Shown here piece by piece: positions 31,279 through 42,017 of a stretch of DNA of 64,000 bases. Below the pieces are notes generated by a model. The model worked only from the letters and a program-made list of their open reading frames with translations, did not search any database and was not told the origin of the DNA. Each line of letters starts with the position of its first letter. Position 1 is the stretch's first letter. Made by a program: the position numbers and the translations under genes. Source of the DNA: Oscarella lobularis (Eukaryota > Porifera > Homoscleromorpha > Homosclerophorida > Oscarellidae); contig NC_089190.1 in NCBI RefSeq assembly GCF_947507565.1, positions 2,294,001 to 2,358,000 of the forward strand. Direction: 5' to 3'.

Positions 31279-32382
31279 ATGACGTCGTTCGGGGGGCTCT
31301 CTCGATTAGCGATTTGTGAGGCGTTTCGCGTCTTCTTCGTTTCTCTTTTGATTCTTTGTTTCTTTCTAGTTGCACCTAGCGTTCTTGGGGAGTTTCTAGA
31401 GGTGGCTATTCATCAGATTTTGTACTTGAGAAATATTTACCCGTCAGGTAAGCGATCTCGAAGGAAATAAAAACAGACTACTTACAGCAGAGGCTAGGCT
31501 TATTTAAAAAAAGACAGGTCTATCAGATACCCGTTCAGGTAGACTCACAAACAGATTATTAGGCTCCAAAATTTGAATTAGTAAATATAGATGTCGGTTC
31601 ATCCCGAACTGAATCAATATATAGTACAGACTGTGGCTTCGATCAAAGATCTCTATAAGAAAGTTCGTAGGCCACTTAGTAGTAAATGATAAAACAATGG
31701 GGATATTTGTTAGGATCAAATTGAAAGAGTTGATGTAATTATTAGAGACGAGGTGTGTGAGGAAATTTTAATAGACAATTTGGTCACGAGTTCTTTTCAG
31801 AGTGGAGCAGTTATTGAGAAATTTCTCATTTCAACAAAGTTAGCAATAGATTGTACAATAAAGTTAGTAAAACTGAATTAGAGGTCCCCTTGAAATAATT
31901 TGCGATGGTGATTTTTGACAGTGACACCAAGCAATGGGTTTCTGAATTAGAAATGAGTTTTCGATCGTTTCTTTTGAAACTAAACGTAATTGGAACTTCT
32001 CTTGATCCACTGCCTAAAGGTAGAGAATCGGGGGGACTCCCCCCTGCAGGTTATACTAGGGTAATGACTTTCTCTTCAATTCTATATTGCACGTTTGGAA
32101 TTGAGGTGCACACTTCGATAGAGTCTGGTTCAAATTTACAAACTGCCAACGAGGTAGAGTATAGGATGAATTAAGTACACTGCCTAAAGAATCTCGTAGG
32201 ATTTTCCTTGGGTCTGCACGGACTCTCCTTCTTTAGTATCCACGGAAAACCCTGACAAAGTCGTAGTTCCCATTAAATCTATAGCTAATGATTCACTGAA
32301 GGTAATTAGAGAAGCTGCTAGTTCTAGTTTCGAAGGCACAAATTATTTAATCTAGATGCAAATCTACGTAGAGAAGTATTGA
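31279..32382 (+). CDS. MAD2L2: mitotic spindle assembly checkpoint protein MAD2B / REV7 homologue (spliced)
   Basis: HORMA-domain adaptor of DNA polymerase zeta and shieldin. It starts MTSFGGLSRLAI; the next exon has VLGEFLEVAIHQILYLRNIYP, matching the family block CEFLEVAVHLILYVREVYP. Then MSVHPELNQYIVQTVASIKDLYKK, a segment equivalent to the seatbelt hinge (FDSDTKQWVSELEMSFRSFLLKL), CTFGIEVHTS, DFPWVCTDS and PIKSIANDSLKMQIYVEKY, ending TGA 32380-32382. The junction between exons 1 and 2 is uncertain because simple GT-AG joining at 31315 is out of phase. The short C-terminus lacks the last few residues of the vertebrate protein. Confidence 0.9.
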
Positions 32383-32419
32383 AGAAAGCAAGACGCATAA
32401 AATGAAAGGCGTAAGAGTT

Positions 32420-33832
32420 TTAGTACATCATCCAAGCATCCGAAGTGGTGTTAGAAAAGCCAATACTCGACTTACTTGCCGCCGCCGTTCCCTATAAACC
32501 AAAATCAGATAAATTTAATTAAGAATTCGTATTCGTTGCCTTACCCCGTCTGGTTCCGAATCGACGATGCTGTCGAGATCATCCATCGACGGTATCGTGT
32601 CTAGTTTCGTTGCGTGTTTGTATGACGAGTAGGATTTGGATGATCTCGATGAGCTCGTTCGGCTCACGCCCTTGTTCTTCGTCGCTAGGGAACTGCTTGT
32701 AAACACGGATTCCGATCGGGTTCGTTCTAGTAGATTGGGCGCCGATGCTGATTGGACGGTTTTGAGCATGTTTTCCGATAGCCACGAGGTCGTCTTTTCG
32801 CGCATAATAAATGCGAGAATGTTGAGAAATTCGAGCTCGGTGACGTTAGAAGATTGGTCCAATCCGCAGTGATACATCTGCGAGATGACGTAGTAGTAAA
32901 TGCACTTTGATTTCTTTTATTCACTTACCGCTTGTCCAAGTCGTTGTGATTGCAGTGTGGCAGCCACTTTGCTCTCGGACAAACGAAATCGCAGCGTCTT
33001 CTTCAGAATATCGTACATGTAACGAGTTTCAATGAAACCTATATAAAGTCATGGTAGGCGACGTTATAGGGGCTTATAGTAAATATATACCTGTTCTTTC
33101 CGAATCGAATTTGCGGTACTGAGTCTGGGCAAACTGTACTTCTTTGATTTTGAGTCCTTAGGAAAGTCGAGTGGGGGGACTTATAATTTTTATAATTTTA
33201 TATTGCATGGATACCTGTTAGATTTGCTACGGGGTGATCCGAGTATTTCTTAGTCGACTGGGCCGCTCCCATGGAGTGTTTTCGTCCCCGAGGTCCGATC
33301 TTATCGTTTTCGGGTCTCGGTTGCAAACCCTGTCGCAAACAAAATCAAATAGATGACGTCTCCTTATTTATACGCAGGTGGGGGGGAATACTTCGAGATG
33401 ATCTTGCGGTCCCTTGCACATAAAAAGCCTCTCGAAGCAAGTTTTGCAATACGTCTGCTTTTCTAGCACCATAATTCTCTTTAGCTTGGTAAACGAATTG
33501 CACAAGTGACACCTGAATCATAAAGGTTAGACGCTCAAACTTTTGGAGATACATTCTATACTTCGGTTTTCCAAAGTTTTCGTGAGACGGTTTTTTCCGA
33601 CGAAAGAAGGCGGCAATCGATTGCCCGAGACTCTGTTTTCTCTCTCGACTCTCGCGCGACAACTTTCTCGCCGGCTCAATCTGCTCCGCCTTTGCCTCCC
33701 TCTCCATTTCCGCCTCCTCGAGCCGAACGAGCCGTCCATCCATTTCAACGAATAATTCACCCGTAGGTCCTTGTATAAGACTCGAACTCGTCGATCCCTT
33801 ACGAACTCGACGTCCATCGTTATCATTGTCGA

Positions 33833-33869
<37 letters not shown>

Positions 33870-34268
33870 ATCGCGATCGTTGCTAGGCGACGTAGGCGCC
33901 GAATTCGATGGACGACGAATGCTCGTTTGGCTTATCGCGTCGTCGTTGCTACGTGTCACGCGACGTTCCTTGATTTGCACGACGGTGCCGTCGTCCAAGA
34001 CTTCGACGCGTATAGGTGGGCAGAAGTTCTTTCCGTTCGCTTTCACTTGTATCATGTGATTGCCCGTTTCTTCGGGCTGGAAGCAGATTTCGTGGCAGTC
34101 GTCTCGTAGAATTACTCGTGCCGCCTCCCCCAGCTTTGTGCTGTCCGGACCGCGTATTTCGGCTTCGAAGGTCAGGGTTGACATATATTCGTGTTCTTCC
34201 TTATTTCGAGCCATTTTCAGTGGGAAAATGACTTCTGGAATGCCCCATATCTCGGCCCAACCCTCCAT
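32420..34268 (-). CDS. filamin-repeat, zinc-finger and EF-hand-like protein (spliced), unnamed
   Basis: Multi-domain protein, function unknown, possibly cytoskeletal. From the N-terminus: a filamin-type Ig repeat (about 30-105: FEAEIRGPDSTKLGEAARV, ICFQPEETGNHMIQVKANG, PPIRVEVLDDG); a Ser/Thr linker with a run of about 13 Asp encoded by a GTCATC-type microsatellite; a basic region; and, after a 51-base intron, a CxxC-x17-CxxC zinc motif (CHLCNSFTKL ... YCKTCFERLFMCKG). Two degenerate EF-hand-like units follow (KFDSERTGFIETRYMYDIL and CGLDQSSNVTELEFLNILAFIM), then a Ser-rich tail ending GFSNTTSDAWMMY. It stops 37 bases from the convergent MAD2L2 stop. Its ATG overlaps the ATG of the divergent glycosyltransferase. 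An internal Met (MARNKEEHEY) is an alternative start. Confidence 0.75.
33827..33868 (+). repeat. coding trinucleotide/hexanucleotide repeat (poly-Asp)
   Basis: GTCATC repeats in the plus strand encode the Asp run of the filamin-repeat gene on the minus strand. Probably length-polymorphic. Confidence 0.85.
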
Positions 34269-35922
34269 GGGCGATTCGTACTCGAACGGTGGCGCTCACG
34301 TGCGACAAGGGGGGGCGGCTTCCGGATCGAATGTGATTCGTAGAAATAGACCGCGTGAGCTGCGCACTAGGACAACGCACGCTAAGAAAATTGAAGCGAT
34401 GATTATGCGAGCAAATTCGAAACGAAGTCGGGCTTCTAAACGTTCCAACTCGTTTTTTATAGGTCTTCTTTTAGTTATTCTTCTGATTTTGGGATGCGCT
34501 GTGGCTTTCGTGGCGTTCTACGGCTTTTTTCTTCGAATCGGCTCATCTGAGTCTTGCACGCATAACGGACGGTTTCTCGAAGAGGGGGAGAGCACTAAAG
34601 AGGACTGTAAGACTTGGTAAAACATCGCACGAGCGAAAACGTGGCCAAGAATTTAAATTTACTTCTCCACAGTCAATGTAGCAAGGGAACGGTCACGTGT
34701 CTAAAAGACCCCAGCTGCGACAAAGGCAATAAAAAATTAATTCAATGCGTTATTAATCGTGTGAATTCAGATCCAATTATCATTGATTACAATGTAGCCG
34801 ATGTTCACGTGATGATCTGCGCCGATTCTCCGAGTCTCATGGGTCTAATTGCCCTAGTTAATTCAATTCGAAAAAATACGAATGCTACAGTCATGTATCA
34901 TTTGGTGACCGACGACAAAACAGTCCATCATCTCAAAGAATGGATCGAAAGAACAGAGCTCAGCGTCATTAAAAGAAATATTATTGTATTTAATCCCAAG
35001 TTAGTTGAAGGCGAGATAATTGTACGAGGATACAGAAAATCCCTGGCATCTCCCGTAAGATAGTCGTAATCTTTGCTAAATATTAATTAATTGAGATATT
35101 AATTAGCTTAATTATGCTCGTCTTTTTCTGCCACAATTGTTGCCCAATTTTAACGGTCGATTAGTTTATATTGACGCTGATTGCATAGTTCAGGGTAAGT
35201 GTAAATACGCATACAAGTAAATGGGGGTGTGGGAACAGGACCTCTTACTATTTAGGAGATGTTAGAGAATTGGCTAAGACTTACATTGCTAAGGAACATT
35301 GGGCTGCGTTTTCTGACGATTGCAGTGCAATTGCGAAACGTTTCAATTTATTTCAAGTAGAGAACAACCACTTTTGATTAATTTTAATTAATTAATTAAT
35401 TATCTTTGATTAAGAATTCCTATGTTCGATTTTTGAACTATGCGAATCAGCACGTTCAAAAATTGGGAATTCCGCCCGACACGTGCTCATTTAATACGGG
35501 CGTTTTTGTGACGGACGTGTTCAAGTGGCGCGAGAATAGCATTAGTGAAAAATTGGAGGAATGGAATGTGCTAAACGTGAAGGAAAACTTGTGGGGCGGT
35601 CAGAGCGGGGGCGGCGCCTCCCAGCCTCCAGTAATGATCGTTTTTCATCAGAAGTACTCTAGACTCGATCCACTATGGCACGTGCGACATTTAGGTAGAA
35701 ATTTCATATGGTGGGGGTATAATCTTTATTGATTTATTGATTTGAGGGTGGAGTGCCGGTAGTCGATATTCGCGTCATTTTTTGAGCGAAGCGAAGCTCG
35801 TTCATTGGAACGGGCAATTCAAACCGTGGGGCAATCCGTCTCAGTATCACGACATGTGGGACAAGTATTTTGTAAGCGATCCCTTAGGGGAACAGAGACC
35901 AGTGAGAAAATATAAAACCTAG
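34267..35922 (+). CDS. GLT8D1: glycosyltransferase 8 domain-containing protein (GLT8D1/2-like, spliced)
   Basis: Type II Golgi membrane glycosyltransferase of family GT8. The cytosolic basic segment (RRNRPRELRTRTTHAKK) is followed by a signal anchor (FFIGLLLVILLILGCAVAFVAFY). The lumenal stem is Cys-containing (ESCTHNG, CQCSKGTVTC). The catalytic domain has VADVHVMICADSPSLMGLIALVNSI, VMYHLVTDD, LNYARLFLPQLLP, the metal-binding DxD in RLVYIDADCIVQGDV, CSFNTGVFVTDVFKWRE, WHVRHLGW and LVHWNGQFKPW. Length and motifs fit GLT8D1/GLT8D2; which of the two is not decidable. The start at 34267 shares bases with the opposite-strand ATG (CCATGG). An in-frame upstream ATG at about 34214 would overlap the other gene's first codons. 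Donor and sugar acceptor are unknown. Confidence 0.9.
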
Positions 35923-36037
35923 ATACATATGTATTTTATTACGAGACTCCTCCCCTCCCCTGAACTAAATTCCTTGTCTTTGTAACTTAGTATGTATATA
36001 CGTGTAGCTGTCTCTCTATATGTTGTTTGTTTTTTTT

Positions 36038-36850
36038 CTATACGTGCCATATGCAGTTGCAACAGCGAACTGGCTCGTAGCAAATTCCCACTTTGCTTCG
36101 TCTGTTTAAGACTGCTTCCGGGCAGAGACGATTTATAATCCAAAATGGTATGGAGAGAAGAAAGAAAACTAGTCCACAATAATAATCGCATAGGAATTAG
36201 TTTTTTAATTGAGGGGTGTGGGTACCTATACTGAAGCCGGAAAATATTGCAAGGGCCATGGAAAGATAATAGAGGGCTGCTACATTTTCTTTCTACAAAG
36301 AATAAGAAGTAATTATTATAATCATAGAGGTGAAAGTACTTACACATGATTCCGTTCCTTGTACGACGTAGGAAATTTGAATAATTCCAAGAATGGCACT
36401 CGCACAACCAAAAATGTGAAAAAGAAGTTTGATTTGCCACGGAATCGGTTCCATGGTTGAAAAGAGAACGGTAAACCCTACAGTACCAATAATAAATAAG
36501 GTCCCCCTATAGAAGTAATCATCGTGCTTACCAATCGTAAAGAGAGTGAAACAAATGCTTGCAACGAGAAGATTAAAGAGACTGGGCTCGCAAAAGCGAG
36601 TACCCGTTTCTTCCCTGCGGGCAGCAAGTCGTCATAAGCAAAACGAATGCTCTCTCGCTCTTACATTAGAAGAACGACGAGTTGAGGTATGAGTAGGGCC
36701 GTAGTGAAGAGAAATAGCACGATTCGTCTGTAGAAAAAGTTTGCATCTCATTCGTCTTTGTGCACGTGAGCTGTACATTCGAGTGCGATCGTCTCGCGGA
36801 AACCATCGGGTGAGATGAAACGATACGTGAGCCCACATGTAGTGCCACAT
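36038..36850 (-). CDS. multi-pass membrane protein, unassigned (spliced, 5' end unresolved)
   Basis: Four exons can be strung together in one frame: hydrophobic VLFLFTTALLIPQLVVLLM; then EETGTRFCEPSLFNLLVASICFTLFTIG; then GFTVLFSTMEPIPWQIKLLF and GCASAILGIIQISYVVQGTESC; then ENVAALYYLSMALAIFSG; then CGLVFFLLSIPFWIINRLC with the basic/Cys tail CYEPVRCCNCIWHV and a TAG at 36038-36040. This gives about four transmembrane helices and a Cys-rich cytosolic end (possible palmitoylation). The initiating exon is uncertain (upstream of about 36750). No family recognised. It is divergent from FHAD1, about 100 bases away. Confidence 0.65.
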
Positions 36851-36919
36851 GGCTATCAATGGAAGATTCTTCTTTTTTAGACTTGTGTTGTGCTCTCGTA
36901 GCGCACGTTACAAATCGAG

Positions 36920-36933
36920 GTTACCGTAGAAAC
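36920..36933 (+). promoter_or_regulatory. RFX X-box match upstream of FHAD1
   Basis: GTTACC-GT-AGAAAC fits the X-box consensus RYYNYY-N(1-3)-RRNRAC, with a canonical left half-site GTTRCC. It ends 13 bases before the FHAD1 ATG and lies between FHAD1 and a divergent membrane-protein gene. Confidence 0.5.
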
Positions 36934-36946
36934 GACACCCACCCCA

Positions 36947-39900
36947 ATGGAAGCGTTACACGGCGTTCTACGTTCGGCAGACGGCGTCGTCGACTTAGGA
37001 CAGACGACAAGAATAGGAAAGAATGCCGAAGAATGTGAAATTCAGTTAGACGTAAGAGATTTCATAGGATAGGGGGCTTAGGCGTTTTCTGATCGATTTC
37101 TTTCACCAGTCGGCTGGCATCGAAGACGTTCACGCCGTCATAGAGCGACGAGACGACGACGAAAATCAATGTTTCGTACTTTTCGATTGCAATTCGGCGC
37201 ACGGGACGTACGTAAACGAGGCTAGAGTGCAAAACGCCGCCGTCTATCTCGCGCACAATGACGTCATCAAATTCGGACATGATATCCAATTTTCAGAAAA
37301 AATAAAATTCATTAATTAAAAACGGTTATTTTTCTTGACTATTCAATACGCGGAAAACCTTATAGGATTGAAATGAGCTATAAAATGGAACGTCGCGAAG
37401 TAGAAAAAATTAATTAATTAATTAGAGATATTTACTAATTTTCTCTTTAGTTTTGTCCTCCTCTCAATCGACAGCCAAAAATTCCACAATTTAGCCGGTC
37501 ACTCGATTTGCAACAGCGCACATCTTTGACACCTTCCGTAAATATTACTCATTAAATATTTAAATAAATTATTTTATTTGTATAGTCTGGGCACGTTCTA
37601 AGTCGTCCGCTTAGCAGAACAACCCCGTATACGCTAAGGTTTATCAATAATTATTAGAATAAATAATTAAATAATTGAATTTTTAGCCGTGTTCGTCCTA
37701 AATCGGCTTCGGATCGATCTGATATCAACATGGAAACGCGTCTATTAAAGATGGGCGATGAATTGAGTCGTTTATCCGCGTTCGAAGCGGAGTGCCATCG
37801 AAAGGATAAAGTAATCGAAGAATTGAGAGACGAGATTGCGAGATTCCGGGTCGACGAAGAAACGTTGAGACAGAGTCAAGAATTAGAAAAGGTAAGCACA
37901 CATTTATTAATAAAAATTATATACTTATTGATGGCGGTTGTTGAGTCTGTTGACGCAATGAAAACGGATTTGACGCAGCAGAGAAAGACGATAGCCGCTT
38001 TGACGGAGGAGAAAAACGCGCTCAAAACGCAGAGCACCGACGCAGCGAAAACAATGACGAGACTAAGACGAGAAAGTGCGGAAAAATCAGTCACAGTCAC
38101 CTCACTCAAATCCGAAGTAAAAGAGAAAAGAATATAGATGATAGATACATGTGTATGTATCTCTAAGGTGACTCAGCTGAAGACTCAGAGACAACAGAGA
38201 AGGGATTCTCTAACGGAACAACTTCAGACTCAGTTGCAAAGAGTCAAAGTGGTTCGTTCACTATATATATACAGTGTATTTGTTTTCATTTTTTCTTAGC
38301 AATTGCAGGCGTCTGAGCGATGTGTTCAAGATCGTGCTCGGAGAATTAGTGTTTTGCAGGGCGAATTGGATGCCGCTCATCAGCAGATTAGCGCCAATAG
38401 GGAAATGAATGAGAACGCGGAAAAACAGTTGAAACAGTTCAAGGAGAAGTGGCAAGTTAGTCAAGCCGAATTGAAGCAAATCACGGAGGAAATGGAAGAA
38501 GAAAAGGAGAATGTGAGTAAAAAGGTTCAAGGAAAAAGAGATGGCATGTTCCATGTTCTATTGTTTTTTTAGTTTTTGTTTTTTTGTAATAATTTGTGTC
38601 GGTTGTCGGGTCTCGCGAATGGGAGGGAATTGGCTCGGAGTCAAAGTGGACGTGACGTCATTTCTGGTCACGTGAAGCAGCACGAAGAGGAGAGACAACG
38701 TCTTTTTGAAGAAATTCAAAACGTGAAAGCAAAAATAAAGGAGGTAGCATTAATAAATCAATCATTTAATGATTTTTTTATTTTTGAATTAAGGTTGAAG
38801 CTGATGAGAAGAGAGAATTTGAGTGTTTTGGCTCGATTCAAAGTGCTTTATCAAAATTAAATGTTGCTAATATTTGAAATTAATTCTATGATTAATTAAG
38901 AATTTTAGTTTTCTGAAGACGATAATTTTGTTGAGGAAGTGAGTGGAGAAATTCAGGAAATTGAAATGTCGGAGAAAATGGCGTGGCTAAAAGAAGAGCT
39001 CACAAAATTAATTCAAATAAATCAAATCGCATTAAAGAAACATCTCCAAGAGAGCGAAACATTGAGGAGAAGCATAGAAGAAGCATTCGGCGAAGAAATG
39101 AAAGATCAAGGTAAGGAATGATAGCAGAATTAATTAGTCCCAACCTTTAGCAACGTTTTTTTTCAGATTTAGTTAATTTGGTTGGTTTGCTGAAGGACGA
39201 TTTGGCTCAGATGAAGCAAAAGTGCAGCGCTCTTGATCAAAGGTCCGTAGAATCATCAAAGTGCAATGAATTGGGGTTGTATCTTTATTAGGGTTAGGGA
39301 AATGAAGGAGGGAGTTTCTGCTGATTCCGTGGCTCAATTGAAGAAGGAACTTGAAGTGGAGAGAGACGAGAGAATAGCGTCGATTTTAGCTGAGCAGGAG
39401 GAAAAGCTAAAGGCGGCTGTGGAGAGAGAAAGAGAAGGCTTTGAGGTACGTTCAAAAGAGCTACACGACGAAAGAGAAGATTTAGAAAAGAGAATCGAGG
39501 AAATGAAACAGGTGAGCATAGAAAAAATACAGACAAAGGATATGAATTATTTATTTAGGCTATTCAGCTCAAAGATGAAGAGATTTCGAAGATGAACGAG
39601 TCCTTGCTTCAATCCAAAGAAAATCACGTATATTGATTGATATGGAAATTTAATAAGAAATAATAGCGAGTTTTCTTTTCAGACGAGACTTCAGTTGGAA
39701 TTGCAGACAATTCAAGAACGAGAAACTCTATCTAAGAGTTCAGCTCAATTGGAAAAGGAGTCCCTCGAAAAAGAACTTAGACAGGAAGTTGAATTATATA
39801 GGGTGAGTAAAATTTTCAAAAAAGACATTGCCTTTTTAATAATATCTAATGAAGGAGGAAAGTCGTCAGCACGCTGTAACTATTGTAGCACTGGAGGAGA

Positions 39901-42012
39901 AACTATTGGCTGCTATAACCGAGAGTAAGGAACTTCAAGCTCAGTTTGTTTCAGTGAGAGCCACCACAAAAGAAAACGAAGAATTGGAAAAGGGTGAGAC
40001 CGAATCAGATGGCCAATCATCAAGGATTAAGGAAATTGTATCAACTCCACCACCGCCTCTTTCTCAGAACTACGAAGTGCAGCAGCTGGAAAATCTGGTT
40101 GTGACGCTAAGGTGATTTTTTAAAAAAATTTCGTGTTTTCTGACGTGGTGGTTGTGCTTCTAGGAAACATTTGGCCGTGGCTCAGCAAGAGCGCGAAGAG
40201 CAGATTTGCGTGTGCGATGGATTGAGACAAGATTTGGCTGGAATGGAAGCAAGGTTGTCGGATTTGGCGAGTGAAATGGACGAAAGACAGAAAAGGACGA
40301 TAGAAGAGCTCAAGAAAAAATCAAGTAAGAGTTTCCTTATAAAATTTCTCCTATTTACTGTTTTTTTTATAAAAAAAGTTGATCGAGAAGTTCTTCTTAG
40401 TCAGCGCGAGGAACAAATCGAGCAATTGGAGTCGATTTCGCGAAGCCAGGCAAAGAGCTTGGAAGAGAACAAAAGGGAGATTGAAAAACAGCAACGATTA
40501 TTGGAATTGAGACTGGGAGAGGCAAAAGAACAAGGAAAAGAAGTCGAAAAATTAGTCGACGAGATAATGAGAGAGAAAAAAGAAAAGGAAGACGTATTGA
40601 AGAAGCTAGAAAAACAGAAAGAAGTGTTGGTGGATTTGAGAATGAAGCACGAGGATTTCGAGCGACAGGGGCAGATAGTAGAGAGACAGAGAGCAGCCAT
40701 ACATCAACTTAGAGAAAGAATCAATCTTTTAGAAGAAGCGAGACCGTTGGGTGCGAAAAGTTAAAGGAGAACGAATTTTTTATTTGATTTTTCGTATGTT
40801 TTTAGCTCCCAGTCACGAACAGGCGCTTCGAGAATTGGTGCTTGTTAAACGAGAGTTGAAAGACTTGAAGACGGGAAATCGGAAGCATAGGAGCACAAGC
40901 ACAACAACAGAGGCAAGTAAACGTCATATATCATAGATAGAACATGTGATATTCAAATAGGAGGAGAGTGGCACTAGTACTGTTGCTATTACTGAAGGAA
41001 TACAGACGATTCCTACGACTCCTGTGTCGTTGAGAGAAGCTACGAATGCTTTGGATAGAAGCGAGAAATCCGTAGGGGGAGAAACGTAGAAAAAAATCTA
41101 ATTTCAATATTTGTTTTTAGTACTTGTCTTTGGTGCGGACTCTGAGTAATTGTTTGGACGTTAAAGGGATGGAGGGATCGAAAAGCGTTTTGAAAATGGA
41201 TCCAGAATCGAGGGAGAGGGTTTGGGGTGGACGGGCAAAGGCAGCCAATCAACTGGGCAGTCAAATACAGGAACTAAACGGGAGATTAGAGAGAAAGGAA
41301 AAATTGCTCGAAGGATATGAAGAGGATTTGAAAAGACTCAGGTTAGAAATTAGAATTTGGATTAGCGACAATTTGGTGATTTTTGCGTAGGGAGTACGAG
41401 TCCGAAAGTGGAGATAATTCATCTAAAATTCAAGGATTACGAGTTATTCGTATTACGATACCTATTACTTTGATTTGAACTCTTTTATTAGAGAGAGCTT
41501 CGTGATAAAAACGCCGAGATTCAGCTCCTTCGCGAATCTCTGAAGAGATCCCACGAGGAGTTGGATCAAGCGCAGAGACTCCACGAAGCTTTGCTGAACA
41601 GAAGAAAGTTTCAGGATCAACAGAAGCAGCAGAGACAAGAGAGCTCACAGAGAAAGTCAGGACACCATTGTATGTACACAGAAGATGAACTAAGATATAA
41701 GGCAAGAAACACTTTATTTTTATTGATTTTGATGTATCTATGATCGTTTTTTAGCTTGAGGTGCAGAAGCAAGCGACGAAGGAAACGCTGAAGCAAAAAA
41801 ATTTTGAAATTAATTCTTTGCAAAGGGTAAGGCTCATATGCAAATGTATTTGTTTTATTTATTTATTTTCTAGGATCTACACTCTACGAATTTGAAATTA
41901 AACGAAGCGTCGCAGAGATTGCTCGACTCCACAGCAAAGGTAGAAAAGAAAACATGATAAAATAGTTCATAAATTGATTAATTATTATTAGTTGACCGCT
42001 TCGATGTCATGA
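36947..42012 (+). CDS. FHAD1: forkhead-associated domain-containing protein 1 homologue (spliced)
   Basis: Large coiled-coil protein with an N-terminal FHA domain; in vertebrates enriched in ciliated cells and testis. The FHA domain (residues about 5-95) reads TTRIGKNAEECEIQL, IEDVHAVIERRDDD, FDCNSAHGTYVNEARVQNAAVYL and NDVIKFGHDIQFSF, lining up well with vertebrate FHAD1. The usual Ser of the phosphopeptide-binding SxxH is not evident (EDVH). A Ser/Pro-rich linker leads to over 1,000 residues of heptad-rich coiled coil (for example LEQLESISRSQAKSLEENKR, EVEKLVDEIMREKKEKED). It ends TAKLTASMS and TGA 42010-42012. About 28 introns. The stop is five bases from the stop of MITD1 on the other strand. 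Confidence 0.9.
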
Positions 42013-42017
42013 CGCGA

